From contig JAJNNC010000001.1 of assembly GCA_021730635.1 (NCBI GenBank), forward strand, positions 620,001-684,000: a stretch of 64,000 bases of DNA, written 5' to 3'. This document shows positions 23,544 to 31,975 of the stretch, in pieces. Each line of letters starts with the position of its first letter. The stretch's first letter is position 1. Source of the DNA: Catalimonadaceae bacterium JC749. GTDB lineage: Bacteria; Bacteroidota; Bacteroidia; Cytophagales; Cyclobacteriaceae. The notes below the pieces were generated by a model, which made no database searches, had not been told where the DNA came from, and was given only the letters and a program-made list of their open reading frames with translations. The translations under genes and the position numbers were made by a program.

Positions 23544-26189
23544 CTACTCACTCCGCAGAGACGCTACCGGATTGGCCGAAGCTGCTTTCACCGACTGATA
23601 GCTCACCGTAAGCCAAACGACCAGTAAGGTGCTACCACCGGCAATGATGAACGGCCAGACACCAATCGTGATACGATAGGCGAAGTCTTCCAGCCAGGCT
23701 TCCATCCCCAAACAGGCCAGTGGAACTGCCAGCAGCAGTGCAACCAACACCAGTTTGATAAACTCCCGGGAAAGCAACAGAAGAATCTGCGTCGTCGAAG
23801 CTCCTAACACCTTTCTAATTCCGATTTCTTTAGTCCGCTGCCGGGTGGTGAAGGAGGTTAACCCAAACAGCCCCAGACAAGCGATCAGCATCGATAGGGC
23901 AGTGAACGTACTACCTATCTGAGAGAACCTTTGTTCTGCTTTGTACTGACTCTCCAATGACTCATCCTGAAAAGAATAGTCCATCAGACTATTGGGAAAA
24001 TGCCGTTTCCAGGATTGCCCAACAACGCTGAGCACCTGGTTCAGATCGGCCGGACGGTACCTGATGGTAATCCGGGAGTAGTAACGATCCCCCAGAGCTA
24101 AAAAGAGAGGTTCCACCACATGGAACAGGGAGTTATAATGGAAATTCTGTACTACGCCGATAATATGACCCTCTTCGCCATTCTGGTTAAACTTTTTGCC
24201 GATCGCTGATTCCGCATCCGGCCATCCAAAGGCTCTGACAGCCGCCTCATTGACGATAAAAGCCTCTGTAGCATCCGAAGCGATTTCTCCGGAAAAATTT
24301 CTCCCAGCCAGAAAAGTTATCCCATAAGTTGTGGTAAAGTCCGCATCTACATGTAGCTTATTGATACTCGAGCTGACCGGATTCCCCTTGTTATCTTCGG
24401 TAGTGGCCAGGGAGTTGCCCAGCCCGCCTCCGATCATAGAATTGGAGCAGCCCACCGACTGTATCAGCGGTTGTTGCAGCAGATCATTTTTAAAAGCTTC
24501 GAAATGATCTTTGACCTCCTGGCTGCCGTTCTCCCGCAGTATCAGGAGGCGGTCTTTGTCATAACCCAGGTCTTTCTGCCGTATATACTGCATCTGCTCG
24601 TGTACGATGAGTAGCCCACAGATCAGCGTTAGTGAAATGGCGAACTGAAACATTACCAGTCCTTTCCGCAAAGTATCTCCCGAACGCTTGGGATGGAATT
24701 GCCCTTTCAGTACCGTGGCAGGAAGAGCGCGAGATAACAGCAAGGCAGGGAAGATGCCAGAGACGATGCCGATCAGGATGGCCAGCGGAATCAGGAAATA
24801 AAGCACATTCCCTCCTAACAAGGAAAGGTTGAATTTGCCGGTGACGGTATAAAAGAATGGCTTTATCCCTTCTATCATGAGCAAGGCTACCCCTAAAGCG
24901 ATCAATGCTACGCAGACGGATTCTACCAGATACTGCCCTACCAGTTGCTTACGCAACGCTCCCATCACTTTTCGTACGCCTACTTCCTTGGTTTTCTGGA
25001 TAGCCAGGGCCGTCGCCAGGTTGATGTAGTTGATGCATGCCAGCACAAGAATAAAGACACCGATGGTCAGGAAAAGAATAATATAGCCGACAGAACCCGT
25101 CGCTCCGATTTCGGAACGTAGTTCCGAATGCAGATAGATATCTTTCAGCGGTTGCAGGGTGTAGGTGTGAAATGTCTGGTACTGCTTCATACCTTCTCCC
25201 ATAAACAATTCCAGGAACTGAGGCAGCTTGGCTTCCAGTGCCTGAGGGCTGGCCCCTTCCCGAAGTAACAGGTACGTATAGAGCCCATTGTTGAACCAGC
25301 CTAGCCTGTCAGGATTATAGGTTTCATAGGTTTTGAAAGAAATAAGCAGGTCGTACTGAAAGTGTGAGCTTGCCGGGCAGTCTTCTATAATTCCAACTAC
25401 TTTGTAGTCGGCACCATTGCCACCGGGGTCGTAGGCGTATATTCTGAGCGTTTGGCCCATCGGGTCGCTGTCGCCAAAATACTTGCGGGCGGTAGTTTCT
25501 GAGAGGATGATCTGGTAGGGCGCATTCAGCGCAGTGCGAACATCTCCTCTCAGCAAATGGAAATCAAAGATTTCGAAGAAAGAAAGGTCGGTCAGCAGGA
25601 TACGATCTTCTTTCCATTTTTCTTTATCAAGCTCTACGATGGCATCATTCATATCCAGCCGTACCGCATTTTCCACTTCGGGAAAATAACGTTGGGTTTC
25701 GAGCGCTACCGGCGGTGAGGTAACTGCCTGAGAGAAGGTTTCCGTATCAGTGGTTACCTGACTGCTGACGCGATAAATCCGGTCGGCTTTGGTATGGAAG
25801 CGGTCGAAGCTGAGTTCGTCCTGTACCCAACGGACGATAAGCAGAAAAGCAGCGATCCCTACTGACAAACCTAGTATATTGATAAGGGTATAGCCTTTCT
25901 GCCGCTTCATGGTTCTGAGCGCAATGGTAAAGTAATGCTTATACATAGCGATATGATTTACAGGATAACTATATTCTCTTTTCCGGATATAATCAGGATG
26001 CAGGAACATGAGCACGTTGAGCCAGTAGAGTGCCTTCGCTTTCCATATGCCCTTGTCAACTACCCTGCGTTGGAACAGCTCATACAAATCCCCTGCTACT
26101 TCATCTAGCAATTCAGGACGACAGTACCATCGCAGGAAGCGGTTGGCTAACCGAGGCGGCGTTTTCTTATTTTTGATGTCATCATTCAT
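23544..26189 (-). CDS. FtsX/MacB-type permease with permease prefix domain 2 (third of the PadR operon)
   Basis: 881 residues; its first eight bases overlap the end of the preceding permease gene. The prefix (residues 1-~78, 'LANRFLRWYCRPELLDEVAGDLYELFQRRVVDKG') is almost identical in DNA to that of the second permease. Two FtsX cores carry 'QKTKEVGVRKVMGA' (~398) and 'QRTKEIGIRKVLGA' (~783), each preceded by a MacB-type periplasmic domain. The protein contains the typical extracellular-facing start 'DELSFDRFHTKADRIYRVSSQ'. It belongs to the MacB/pADOP-like group of double-length permeases, whose members are thought to work in mechanotransmission rather than by moving a substrate through the membrane; this specific one is uncharacterised. 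Confidence 0.9.
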   Translation of the reverse strand: MNDDIKNKKTPPRLANRFLRWYCRPELLDEVAGDLYELFQRRVVDKGIWKAKALYWLNVLMFLHPDYIRKREYSYPVNHIAMYKHYFTIALRTMKRQKGYTLINILGLSVGIAAFLLIVRWVQDELSFDRFHTKADRIYRVSSQVTTDTETFSQAVTSPPVALETQRYFPEVENAVRLDMNDAIVELDKEKWKEDRILLTDLSFFEIFDFHLLRGDVRTALNAPYQIILSETTARKYFGDSDPMGQTLRIYAYDPGGNGADYKVVGIIEDCPASSHFQYDLLISFKTYETYNPDRLGWFNNGLYTYLLLREGASPQALEAKLPQFLELFMGEGMKQYQTFHTYTLQPLKDIYLHSELRSEIGATGSVGYIILFLTIGVFILVLACINYINLATALAIQKTKEVGVRKVMGALRKQLVGQYLVESVCVALIALGVALLMIEGIKPFFYTVTGKFNLSLLGGNVLYFLIPLAILIGIVSGIFPALLLSRALPATVLKGQFHPKRSGDTLRKGLVMFQFAISLTLICGLLIVHEQMQYIRQKDLGYDKDRLLILRENGSQEVKDHFEAFKNDLLQQPLIQSVGCSNSMIGGGLGNSLATTEDNKGNPVSSSINKLHVDADFTTTYGITFLAGRNFSGEIASDATEAFIVNEAAVRAFGWPDAESAIGKKFNQNGEEGHIIGVVQNFHYNSLFHVVEPLFLALGDRYYSRITIRYRPADLNQVLSVVGQSWKRHFPNSLMDYSFQDESLESQYKAEQRFSQIGSTFTALSMLIACLGLFGLTSFTTRQRTKEIGIRKVLGASTTQILLLLSREFIKLVLVALLLAVPLACLGMEAWLEDFAYRITIGVWPFIIAGGSTLLVVWLTVSYQSVKAASANPVASLRSE
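25984..26105. repeat. 122-bp near-identical prefix-coding block, copy in permease 3
   Basis: This block codes for the C-terminal part of the prefix domain. By eye it differs from the copy at 28646-28767 at one position and from the copy at 31230-31351 at about seven, while the genes around it are strongly diverged. Recent duplication or gene conversion is likely. Confidence 0.8.
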
Positions 26190-28851
26190 TGCGCAGGTTA
26201 TTTACCGGATTGATCAAAGCAGCCCGAATGGACTGATAGCTGATGGTAAAAAGAGTGATGAATGTGGCTATCAGACCTGCCCATAAGAATACATCCCAGC
26301 TAATCTGTATCCGGTAGACATAATCTTCCAGCCACTGTTGCATCAGATACCAGGCAATAGGGGCTGCCATCAGCAGTGAGATCATTACCAGTCCCAGATA
26401 GTTTTGAGTGAGTAGACGAAAAACCTCGCTCAGGGAAGCGCCCAATACCAAGCGTATACTGATCTCTTTGCGGCGCTGTTCGATCATAAAGGCAGACAGC
26501 GCGAACAGCCCCAGGCAGGCAATGATGATCGCTAATACGGCAAAGCTCGTAAAGATACGCACCATGCGGTGTACGTCGGCGTATATCCGGGCGAAGCTTT
26601 CATCTAGAAAGGTAAAGCGTATCGACTGATGAGGCAAAAATTGTTTCCAGATGCTGGTCACGGCTTCAATCAGTGCGGGCATATCATCAGTATTTACTTT
26701 TACCGACACTACGGAAGGGCTATTGCCGATTACCAGACAAAGGGGCCGAATAGTTTCTTTTAGCGATTGAAAGTTGAAATCCTGCACTACGCCAATGACC
26801 TGCCAGACCGCTCCACCGTTTGTAATACGTTCCCCAAGGGGATTTTTCAGCCCCAATTCTTGGGCCATCCGCTGATTGATGACAACAGCTTGTGAGTCAC
26901 TAGCCATTTCAACACTAAAGACCCGCCCCGCTACCATGTTCATGCCCATAGTATTGATGTAATCATGGTCTACTCGCCATATCTGCCCGCTTACTGGAGC
27001 ATCCTCCTCTACTTTTCCTACTTTCCAGAAGGAGTTAGTGTTTCTTTTACTACCCTCAATAGGAAGGTAATCGCTCACCGATACCTGTTCCACATCAGAG
27101 AGTTTCGACAGTTCATTTTTGAAAGCAGGTAGTTGCTTATCTAAGGTATTGGCTCCCTGGATCAGTAATACCTGTTCCTTCTCAAAGCCCACCTCCTTGT
27201 GAAGAATAAACTGCATCTGTTGGTAGATAATGATTGTACCGATGATCAGCACCAGGGAGGTGATAAACTGAAAAATAACCAGTATACTACGCAACTTTGG
27301 GCTTTTACTCCCCCGGCTCAGCCCTCCTTTCAACACCTGAGCGGGTTTGAAGTGGGACAGGTAAAAAGCGGGATAGAGGCCTGCCAGCATGCCAATTACT
27401 GCTGCCGCCATACCCAGAAGGGGAAAAAGCCACCATTCATGCCAGGATAAGACCAGAGACTTTGACGACAATTCGTTAAAGTAAGGTAGCAGCAAGAAAG
27501 CGAGTAGGAGCGCTAAGCCAAAGGACAGCAAACTAAATAATATAGATTCAGTTAGAAACTGATGGATTAGCTGCTTACGGAATGAGCCGACCACTTTGCG
27601 TAGTCCTACTTCCTTAGCCCGGTTGGCTGATTTAGCCGTTGAAAGGTTCACAAAGTTAATGCAGGCAATGATCAGGATGAACCCGGCAATTATACCGAAC
27701 AACCATACAAAGCGAATATCGCCATGGTTAAGCTTATCGTTAATCCCTGCTGAACGAAGATGGATATCCTTTACTGGCTGCAATTGAATACTCAACCGTT
27801 TAGCAAATTCCTCTGCATCGGCATGCCTGGCTTCCTGCATGGTGGGCAAAATATAATGGTTGACGATGCTTTCAGAAATTTTTGATTCCAGCTTCTCCAC
27901 ATCACTCCCAGGCTCAACTTTGAGATAGGTGTGGTAATTGTAATAATACCAGGAGGTTTGCTCGCCTTCCCCAAACTCTCTTTCCGTTAAAGTCATATAA
28001 AAATCAAAGGGAAGGTGTGATTTGGTGGATAAATCTTCGAATACTCCGCCGATGGTATAGGGTTGATTCTCATCGTTATTTAAGATCAGTGTCTTACCAA
28101 GGGGATCTTCATCCGGAAAAAACTTATCTGCTTTGCTTTTTGAGAGGATGATTGTATTAGGTTTATCCAACGCACGCGAGCGGTCACCATACACAAAGGT
28201 CGGCTGCAGAATATCCAGCCATTCCTGATCAGCATACGCAAAACCTTCCTCATAGATATTCTCTACCTGATCTGCTCGTCGTACTTGCTTGCTACCGGCA
28301 CCGAACAATTCTGACGTAAGTATTCTACCAGCGGCTTCTACCTCAGGAAAATGTTCTGTTAGGGTACTGGCCAAAGGAGCTGGAAAATGTACGTCCTTGA
28401 GGGTCTCTCCTGGCAGGTTAAGGACGCGAAAAACCCGATACATACGATCCCCTTCCGGGTACTGCTGATCGTAACTCAGTTCATCTCGGATAAAGAGCGA
28501 AATCAATAAACAGGCCGCGACACCGAGGGCTAAGCCTCCAACCTTGATGGCTGAGTACATTTTTTGTTTGATCAGGTTTCTCCAGCCAATCTTGAAGTAG
28601 TTTCTAAACATAGCCATATGATTAGTGGGATGATATTTTCTTTTTCGGATATAATCAGGATGCAGGAACATGAGCACGTTGAGCCAGTAGAGTGCCTTCG
28701 CTTTCCATATGCCCTTGTCAACTACCCTGCGTTGGAACAGCTCATACAAATCTCCTGCTACTTCATCCAATAGTTCTGCCCGGCAATACCAGCGTAAGAA
28801 GCGGTTGGCTAACCGAGGTGGCTTTTTCTTATTTTTGATGTCATCACTCAT
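26182..28851 (-). CDS. FtsX/MacB-type permease with permease prefix domain 2 (second of the PadR operon)
   Basis: 889 residues, overlapping both neighbours by eight bases. The prefix (1-~78) contains 'LANRFLRWYCRAELLDEVAGDLYELFQRRVVDKGIWKAKALYWLNVLM'. The first FtsX core has 'NRAKEVGLRKVVGS' (~408). The second core has the divergent 'QRRKEISIRLVLGA' (~790), where the usual G-I-R-K is S-I-R-L; the loop is otherwise intact. The first periplasmic domain is longer than in the others (contains 'ILPTMQEARHADAEEFAKRL'). Eight-base overlaps on both sides imply translational coupling and balanced synthesis of at least three of the permeases. Confidence 0.9.
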   Translation of the reverse strand: MSDDIKNKKKPPRLANRFLRWYCRAELLDEVAGDLYELFQRRVVDKGIWKAKALYWLNVLMFLHPDYIRKRKYHPTNHMAMFRNYFKIGWRNLIKQKMYSAIKVGGLALGVAACLLISLFIRDELSYDQQYPEGDRMYRVFRVLNLPGETLKDVHFPAPLASTLTEHFPEVEAAGRILTSELFGAGSKQVRRADQVENIYEEGFAYADQEWLDILQPTFVYGDRSRALDKPNTIILSKSKADKFFPDEDPLGKTLILNNDENQPYTIGGVFEDLSTKSHLPFDFYMTLTEREFGEGEQTSWYYYNYHTYLKVEPGSDVEKLESKISESIVNHYILPTMQEARHADAEEFAKRLSIQLQPVKDIHLRSAGINDKLNHGDIRFVWLFGIIAGFILIIACINFVNLSTAKSANRAKEVGLRKVVGSFRKQLIHQFLTESILFSLLSFGLALLLAFLLLPYFNELSSKSLVLSWHEWWLFPLLGMAAAVIGMLAGLYPAFYLSHFKPAQVLKGGLSRGSKSPKLRSILVIFQFITSLVLIIGTIIIYQQMQFILHKEVGFEKEQVLLIQGANTLDKQLPAFKNELSKLSDVEQVSVSDYLPIEGSKRNTNSFWKVGKVEEDAPVSGQIWRVDHDYINTMGMNMVAGRVFSVEMASDSQAVVINQRMAQELGLKNPLGERITNGGAVWQVIGVVQDFNFQSLKETIRPLCLVIGNSPSVVSVKVNTDDMPALIEAVTSIWKQFLPHQSIRFTFLDESFARIYADVHRMVRIFTSFAVLAIIIACLGLFALSAFMIEQRRKEISIRLVLGASLSEVFRLLTQNYLGLVMISLLMAAPIAWYLMQQWLEDYVYRIQISWDVFLWAGLIATFITLFTISYQSIRAALINPVNNLRNE
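28646..28767. repeat. 122-bp near-identical prefix-coding block, copy in permease 2
   Basis: Second copy of the prefix-coding block. The similarity to the copy in permease 1 extends further, to about 28590 on the low-coordinate side and 28805 on the other. Confidence 0.8.
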
Positions 28852-31435
28852 TGCGCAGGGAGTCTACCGGATTGGTAAAAGCAGCTTTTAGAGATTGCCA
28901 GCTAACGGTCAGTTGTGCGATCAGAATTGCCACCAATCCCGTGATCAGGAACACATCGAGATTGATTTCAACCTGGTAGGTAAAACTTTGTAACCACTGG
29001 CGCATGAGATACCAGGCCAGCGGACAAGCCAACAGGAAGGCGATCAGCACCAGCTTGATAAAGTCGATAGACAGTAAGCCTACAATATTCTTCACTGATG
29101 CACCCAGTACTTTTCGTATACCGATTTCTTTGGTGCGCCGTTCTGCAGCAAAGGCTGACAAACCGAACAAACCCAGACAGGAAATAGCCACTGCCAGTAT
29201 GGCGAACAGTCTGGCTAGTTTTCCAATAAGTTCTTCGTTAGCAAACTTCTGGTTAAATTCTTCATCTACAAATGAATAAGAAAATGGAAAAGCCGGATTG
29301 AACTGTTTGAAAACCTCTTCAATCCCTTTCAACATCATACTTACATTCGCACCTTTTGGCAACCGGATGAGGACATCACTCGTCCAAGCAGGCACGAAAA
29401 CAAAAATTGTTCGCTGGGCAGGATGATAGGGCGAGGTCATCACGACATCATCCAAGATTCCGACAACAGTGAATTCCTGTTCCCCCATCCGGATAGTTGT
29501 ACCGATAGGGTCAGCCAGTTCCATATAGTCAACTGCCGCCTGGTTCAACAGCATGGAAGAACTATCACTGAAATTTGGATTAAAATCTCTGCCCTGCAAA
29601 ACGGCAGCACCCAAAGTTTGGGTATAATCATACCCCGCACTAATGATGGCGAAATAACCTTGCTGGTCTTCCCTTTGTCCCTGCCATTCAATACTGGTCC
29701 AGGATTGGATGGAGGTGACCGGACTGGAAGACACACTTACCATGGAGGCCAATGAGCGGTCCAGCAACGTATGTTTAATCAAATCATAGTTCTTTTGAAT
29801 GTCACCGGTAGTGGGTACCATCAAAAGATTATCCTTATTGTATCCGATATCACGATGCTTGATATAATGGAGCTGACTATAGATGACCCAGGTGCTGATC
29901 ATGAGGCCAATGGAGAAGAAGAATTGTATGGTGACCATTACCTTACGGGGTAGCTTTCCCTGTTTCCCTGCTCTCCCTTTCATCACCGCAAGCGGCCGGG
30001 AAGCAGAGAGGAAGAAGGCCGGGTAGATTCCCGCGGCGAATCCAGTGACAAGGGTAAAAAGAAGGGCTGCCACCCAAAGCGCAGGATCACTGTAATCAAC
30101 TGATAAATTCTTGTTGACCAGATTATTGTATAGTGGTAGTAATGCCTGCACCATTATGAGGGCCATGACCAATGAGAGAAAGGTAATGACCATGGTTTCC
30201 ACCAGAAATTGGGTAATCAACTCCCACCGTCTTGACCCGACTGTTTTCCGGATGCCTACTTCCTTTGCTCGCTTCTCCGAGCGTGCCGTAGTAAGATTGG
30301 CAAAATTTATACAGGCAAGGGCAAGAATGAGGATGGCGATCATAGTGAAAATGCGTACATATGCGATAGCACCACCCACACTTTTGCCGTTTTGGAATTC
30401 CGAGTACAGCCTGGAGCTTTTCAAAGAGAACAGGGTGAGTTCCTGATGTACCCCTTCACTATGCGGCTTCAGCAGGTCTTTTATTCTCCCTTCCACCTCC
30501 GCCGGATTCACCCCATCCTCGAGGGCTATGTACATAAAGAAAGAGCTGCTTTCCCAATTGGTTAAGGCTTCCTGGTACCAAGGTTCCAAACTCATAATGA
30601 CCTTAAAAGGAATGAGGCACTCGAACTGCAAAGTAGAGTGATGGGGAGGGTCTTCCACTACTCCGGATACTGTCAGTTCCACCTGGTTATTCATCCGGAT
30701 AGTTTTTCCCAAAGCTTGCTCCTCTCCGAACAGGGCCTGCTCCGTGGATTTGGTAAGAACAATGGAGGAAGGATTATCCAACTGAGCATCCAGTGAGCCT
30801 TCTAAAAGTTTGAAATCGAACATCCGCAAGAAATCCTCACCGGCATAATAGAAAGATTTTTCAAGTTTCCGATTTTCATAGGCCAGTGTTACCTGGGCAC
30901 CCGTATTGGTAGGGGTAACATATTTCACTCCTGTTACGGATTTGAGTTCTTCCCAGAGCGCCAGTGGGACTACCGTTTGAGTAAAAATCCCTTCATCACC
31001 CGGCCGGTTCATATAAACCCGATAGATCTGGTCAATTTTGGTGTGAAAGCGATCCCACGACAATTCATCTTGTACCCACAGCAGAATGAAGATGCTACAG
31101 GTAAGCCCGAGTATTAATCCGAAGAGATTAATCAGGGAGAAGAACTTTTCATGATAAAGGTTTCTCCAGCCGATCTTGAAGTAGTTTCTAAACATAGCCA
31201 TATGATTAGTGGGATGATATTTTCTTTTTCGGATATAATCAGGATGCAGGAACATGAGCACATTGAGCCAGTAGAGTGTCCTTGCTTTCCATATGCCTTT
31301 ATCGACTACCCTGCGTTGGAACAGCTCATACAAATCCCCTGCTACTTCATCCAATAGTTCTGCCCGGCAATACCAGCGTAAGAAGCGGGTTGCCCGTCTT
31401 GGAGGCTCAGAACGTCTTGGTATCAGGTGTCTCAT
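28844..31435 (-). CDS. FtsX/MacB-type permease with permease prefix domain 2 (first of the PadR operon)
   Basis: 863 residues, beginning five bases after the PadR stop region. The extreme N-terminus (MRHLIPRRSEPPRRATRF) is basic and unlike the other three, but the rest of the prefix ('WYCRAELLDEVAGDLYELFQRRVVDKGIWKA') is shared. It has two MacB-type periplasmic domains and two FtsX cores with 'KRAKEVGIRKTVGS' (~387) and 'RRTKEIGIRKVLGA' (~765), ending 'NPVDSLRNE'. Its position directly behind padR makes it the gene most directly under PadR control. Confidence 0.9.
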   Translation of the reverse strand: MRHLIPRRSEPPRRATRFLRWYCRAELLDEVAGDLYELFQRRVVDKGIWKARTLYWLNVLMFLHPDYIRKRKYHPTNHMAMFRNYFKIGWRNLYHEKFFSLINLFGLILGLTCSIFILLWVQDELSWDRFHTKIDQIYRVYMNRPGDEGIFTQTVVPLALWEELKSVTGVKYVTPTNTGAQVTLAYENRKLEKSFYYAGEDFLRMFDFKLLEGSLDAQLDNPSSIVLTKSTEQALFGEEQALGKTIRMNNQVELTVSGVVEDPPHHSTLQFECLIPFKVIMSLEPWYQEALTNWESSSFFMYIALEDGVNPAEVEGRIKDLLKPHSEGVHQELTLFSLKSSRLYSEFQNGKSVGGAIAYVRIFTMIAILILALACINFANLTTARSEKRAKEVGIRKTVGSRRWELITQFLVETMVITFLSLVMALIMVQALLPLYNNLVNKNLSVDYSDPALWVAALLFTLVTGFAAGIYPAFFLSASRPLAVMKGRAGKQGKLPRKVMVTIQFFFSIGLMISTWVIYSQLHYIKHRDIGYNKDNLLMVPTTGDIQKNYDLIKHTLLDRSLASMVSVSSSPVTSIQSWTSIEWQGQREDQQGYFAIISAGYDYTQTLGAAVLQGRDFNPNFSDSSSMLLNQAAVDYMELADPIGTTIRMGEQEFTVVGILDDVVMTSPYHPAQRTIFVFVPAWTSDVLIRLPKGANVSMMLKGIEEVFKQFNPAFPFSYSFVDEEFNQKFANEELIGKLARLFAILAVAISCLGLFGLSAFAAERRTKEIGIRKVLGASVKNIVGLLSIDFIKLVLIAFLLACPLAWYLMRQWLQSFTYQVEINLDVFLITGLVAILIAQLTVSWQSLKAAFTNPVDSLRNE
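31230..31351. repeat. 122-bp near-identical prefix-coding block, copy in permease 1
   Basis: Third copy of the prefix-coding block, with about seven differences from the other two by eye. Together the three copies form dispersed direct repeats 2.6 kb apart that could recombine and delete whole permease genes. Confidence 0.8.
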
Positions 31436-31439
31436 CTAA

Positions 31440-31778
31440 CTAAATATTTCCACCTTCCCACACTACCTTGGGAATAGCCTGCCACATTTGATTGCGTAGT
31501 TCTTTGGCTTCTTTCAAAGCCTGCTTCCCGGTATTGGTCATGGTAAAAAGCCGCTTATTTCTTCCACCCCGGGCTTCTGTAGCGCCTCCCATAAAAGAAT
31601 GCAAAAAACCTTTTTGCTCCAGCCGCATCAGGGCTTTATGGACCGAACTGATGGTCAGCGATCTTCCCGTACGTTTTTCTATCTCATCCATGATAGCCAA
31701 TCCATAAGCATCATCATAGAGGATCCCTACTGTGAGCAAGACCAGTTCTTCAAATTCTCCAAGATTAGTACCTTTCAT
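31440..31778 (-). CDS. PadR-family transcriptional regulator
   Basis: 112 residues. It has the winged-helix of the PadR family: 'GEFEELVLLTVGILYDDAYGLAIMDEIEKRTGRSLTISSVHKALMRLEQKGFL' followed by the wing 'RGGRNKRLFTMTNTGKQALKEA'. It is short and lacks a long C-terminal dimerisation arm, typical of the small PadR proteins that precede prefix-domain-2 permeases in Bacteroidota and Acidobacteria. It is the first gene of a five-gene operon; the next start follows after four bases. As PadR proteins are usually repressors of their own operon released by a small molecule, it likely represses the four permeases. Confidence 0.9.
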   Translation of the reverse strand: MKGTNLGEFEELVLLTVGILYDDAYGLAIMDEIEKRTGRSLTISSVHKALMRLEQKGFLHSFMGGATEARGGRNKRLFTMTNTGKQALKEAKELRNQMWQAIPKVVWEGGNI

Positions 31779-31810
31779 AATTTGTTTCTCTTTTGCCTAG
31801 GAAATAAATA

Positions 31811-31846
31811 TAAGTATCTTCCTTCGAAATCAAAAATTAAGTATCT
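31811..31846. promoter_or_regulatory. Direct repeat upstream of padR, candidate operator
   Basis: TAAGTATCT occurs at 31811-31819 and again at 31838-31846, 27 bases apart (minus-strand AGATACTTA). The two copies flank the region where the padR promoter should lie, 33-68 bases upstream of the start codon. PadR sites often contain ATAC/GTAT halves, so this is a plausible operator, not proven. Confidence 0.4.
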
Positions 31847-31870
31847 GGATATTTTAGGCCTCTGCTCATG

Positions 31871-31964
31871 GTGTGTGGTAGTACGGTACACGGTAGTACG
31901 GTATAGGGTGTAAGACCCTTTATACCCTATACCGTGTAACCATTTACCGTACTACCGCTCACCG
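31871..31964. repeat. TACGGTR heptamer inverted array, locus 1
   Basis: The left arm (31877-31909) contains successive copies of TACGGTA/TACACGGTAG. The right arm (31924-31964) contains TACCGTG/TACCGTACTACCG, the inverted form. The array can fold into a long imperfect hairpin. It starts 12 bases after the stop codon of the permease at 31976-34387 and lies before the padR promoter. Confidence 0.75.
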
Positions 31965-31975
31965 CATTTTATATC

